The notes under the pieces are model-generated. The model ran no database searches and was not told the DNA's origin. It worked only from the letters and a program-made list of their open reading frames with translations. A stretch of 7,018 bases of DNA from Thermoplasmata archaeon (GTDB taxonomy: Archaea; Thermoplasmatota; Thermoplasmata; Thermoplasmatales; Thermoplasmataceae): positions 1 through 7,018 of the forward strand of contig JAKBRR010000088.1 of the NCBI GenBank assembly GCA_021845325.1. Direction: 5' to 3'. Of the stretch, positions 6,571-7,018 are shown piece after piece. Numbering within the stretch: the stretch's first letter is position 1; the number at the start of each line of letters is the position of its first letter. The position numbers were made by a program, and so were the translations under genes.

Positions 6571-6777
6571 AGTATATAATTACGAATTTCCATCTTCAAG
6601 ATAATTAGGGAAATTTTCCTTTCACAGGTAATATGATAGTATTCTTAAAAGAATCTCATTTAAATTCTCCATGAAGGTTATCCCTAGTCGTGTTTAAAAT
6701 GGATATTTACCTCGTTAGTTTCAAGTGTGTTTAATTAATAAATCATAGACATAGTTCATAACGTATAATCTGAATAA
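6571..6777. other. AT-rich intergenic stretch, no gene seen
   Basis: Between the end of the insertion sequence and the promoter of the right-edge gene there is no open frame of meaningful length, no tRNA-like fold and no clear repeat. It is strongly AT-rich and may hold upstream promoter elements. Confidence 0.5.
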
Positions 6778-6787
6778 TTATTATATA
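6778..6787 (+). promoter_or_regulatory. TATA box of the right-edge membrane protein gene
   Basis: ATTATATACT fits an archaeal TATA box. Transcription about 25 nt downstream would begin near 6808, at the ATG (6807-6809) or TTG (6812-6814) that precede the gene. This points to a leaderless or nearly leaderless message, consistent with the lack of a Shine-Dalgarno sequence. Confidence 0.45.
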
Positions 6788-6811
6788 CTCTTTTAAAATT
6801 AACAAAATGAA

Positions 6812-7018
6812 TTGAGTTGGAGTATTAAGGATAAGGAAAATTTTGGTAAATGGATATTTATCTTTGTAATTATTTGCTATTTTGCAATTGCACCATTTAC
6901 GTCTTTTGCTTATGATGAAGCTTTTTATTTTCAGTATTTTCGTTGGTTATATCTTTACTCTGTGCAACCCTATTATCTATGGGTTTTCGGAGCTTTCTAT
7001 AATGCCATTAATGTAGGA
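6812..7018 (+). CDS. N-terminal part of a membrane protein, probably a GT-C type glycosyltransferase, runs off right edge
   Basis: The frame is open for 69 codons to the edge. It begins at a TTG at 6812 because an in-frame TAA lies just upstream and no in-frame ATG is present. A short polar head (S-I-K-D-K-E-N-F-G-K) is followed by a membrane span at about residues 14-30. The loop F-A-Y-D-E-A-F-Y-F then leads into W-L-Y-L-Y-S-V-Q-P-Y-Y-L-W-V-F-G-A. A first span followed by an exterior loop carrying Asp-Glu, then aromatic-rich helices, is the layout of polyprenyl-phosphate sugar transferases (PMT/ArnT-like), which act outside the membrane on lipids or proteins. With only the first fifth or less visible, the assignment is tentative. 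An ATG at 6807, placed where transcription should start, is in another frame and meets TGA after one codon, so the start may be frameshifted. Confidence 0.55.
   Translation, partial: MSWSIKDKENFGKWIFIFVIICYFAIAPFTSFAYDEAFYFQYFRWLYLYSVQPYYLWVFGAFYNAINVG

Overview
The window looks like a chromosomal segment from an acidophilic archaeon of the Thermoplasmatales or a close relative (Ferroplasma/Thermoplasma/Cuniculiplasma type). The evidence is a secreted thermopsin-family acid protease carrying the Y-T-V-T-F-x-E-[ST]-G-L repeat modules common in that group, a decarboxylase of the mevalonate pathway of the kind archaea use for lipid synthesis, archaeal TATA-type promoters with short or no leaders, and an archaeal-type tyrosine integrase remnant. 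Base composition is AT-rich throughout and most extreme from about 780 to 2510. The assignment is by recognition only; no 16S or other marker is present.

Layout. (1) 617 to 1, minus strand: the N-terminal 205 codons of a mevalonate decarboxylase family enzyme, running off the left edge. (2) 763 to 1667, plus strand: a decayed archaeal integrase with nonsense codons and frameshifts, next to a TATA box and a T-loop-like GGTTCGAAC. (3) 1720 to 2535, plus strand: an orphan multi-pass membrane protein whose last codons are read out of frame through an IS256-family transposase remnant. (4) 2510 to 3184, plus strand: C-terminal scraps of two transposases, first IS256 family and then ISL3 family. (5) 5461 to 3323, minus strand: a 712-residue thermopsin-like protease with signal peptide, three surface repeats and a C-terminal membrane anchor. 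It is the only large, clearly intact gene. (6) 6570 to 5572, minus strand: a nearly complete IS5/IS4-like insertion sequence of about 1 kb with imperfect terminal repeats and one internal TAA. (7) 6812 to 7018, plus strand: the start of a membrane protein that looks like a GT-C glycosyltransferase, running off the right edge.

How it fits together. The segment reads as a mobile-element graveyard between a housekeeping lipid gene and cell-surface genes. An element probably entered with the integrase, perhaps bringing the membrane protein as cargo, and later insertion sequences accumulated and decayed. The protease and the putative glycosyltransferase are both cell-surface functions, but nothing in the sequence links them in one operon. 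I found no CRISPR array, rRNA, intact tRNA or recognisable defence system, and I do not see a convincing new biological system. The most worthwhile leads are the orphan membrane protein and its disrupted 3' end, the repeat structure of the protease, and the ambiguous start of the right-edge gene.
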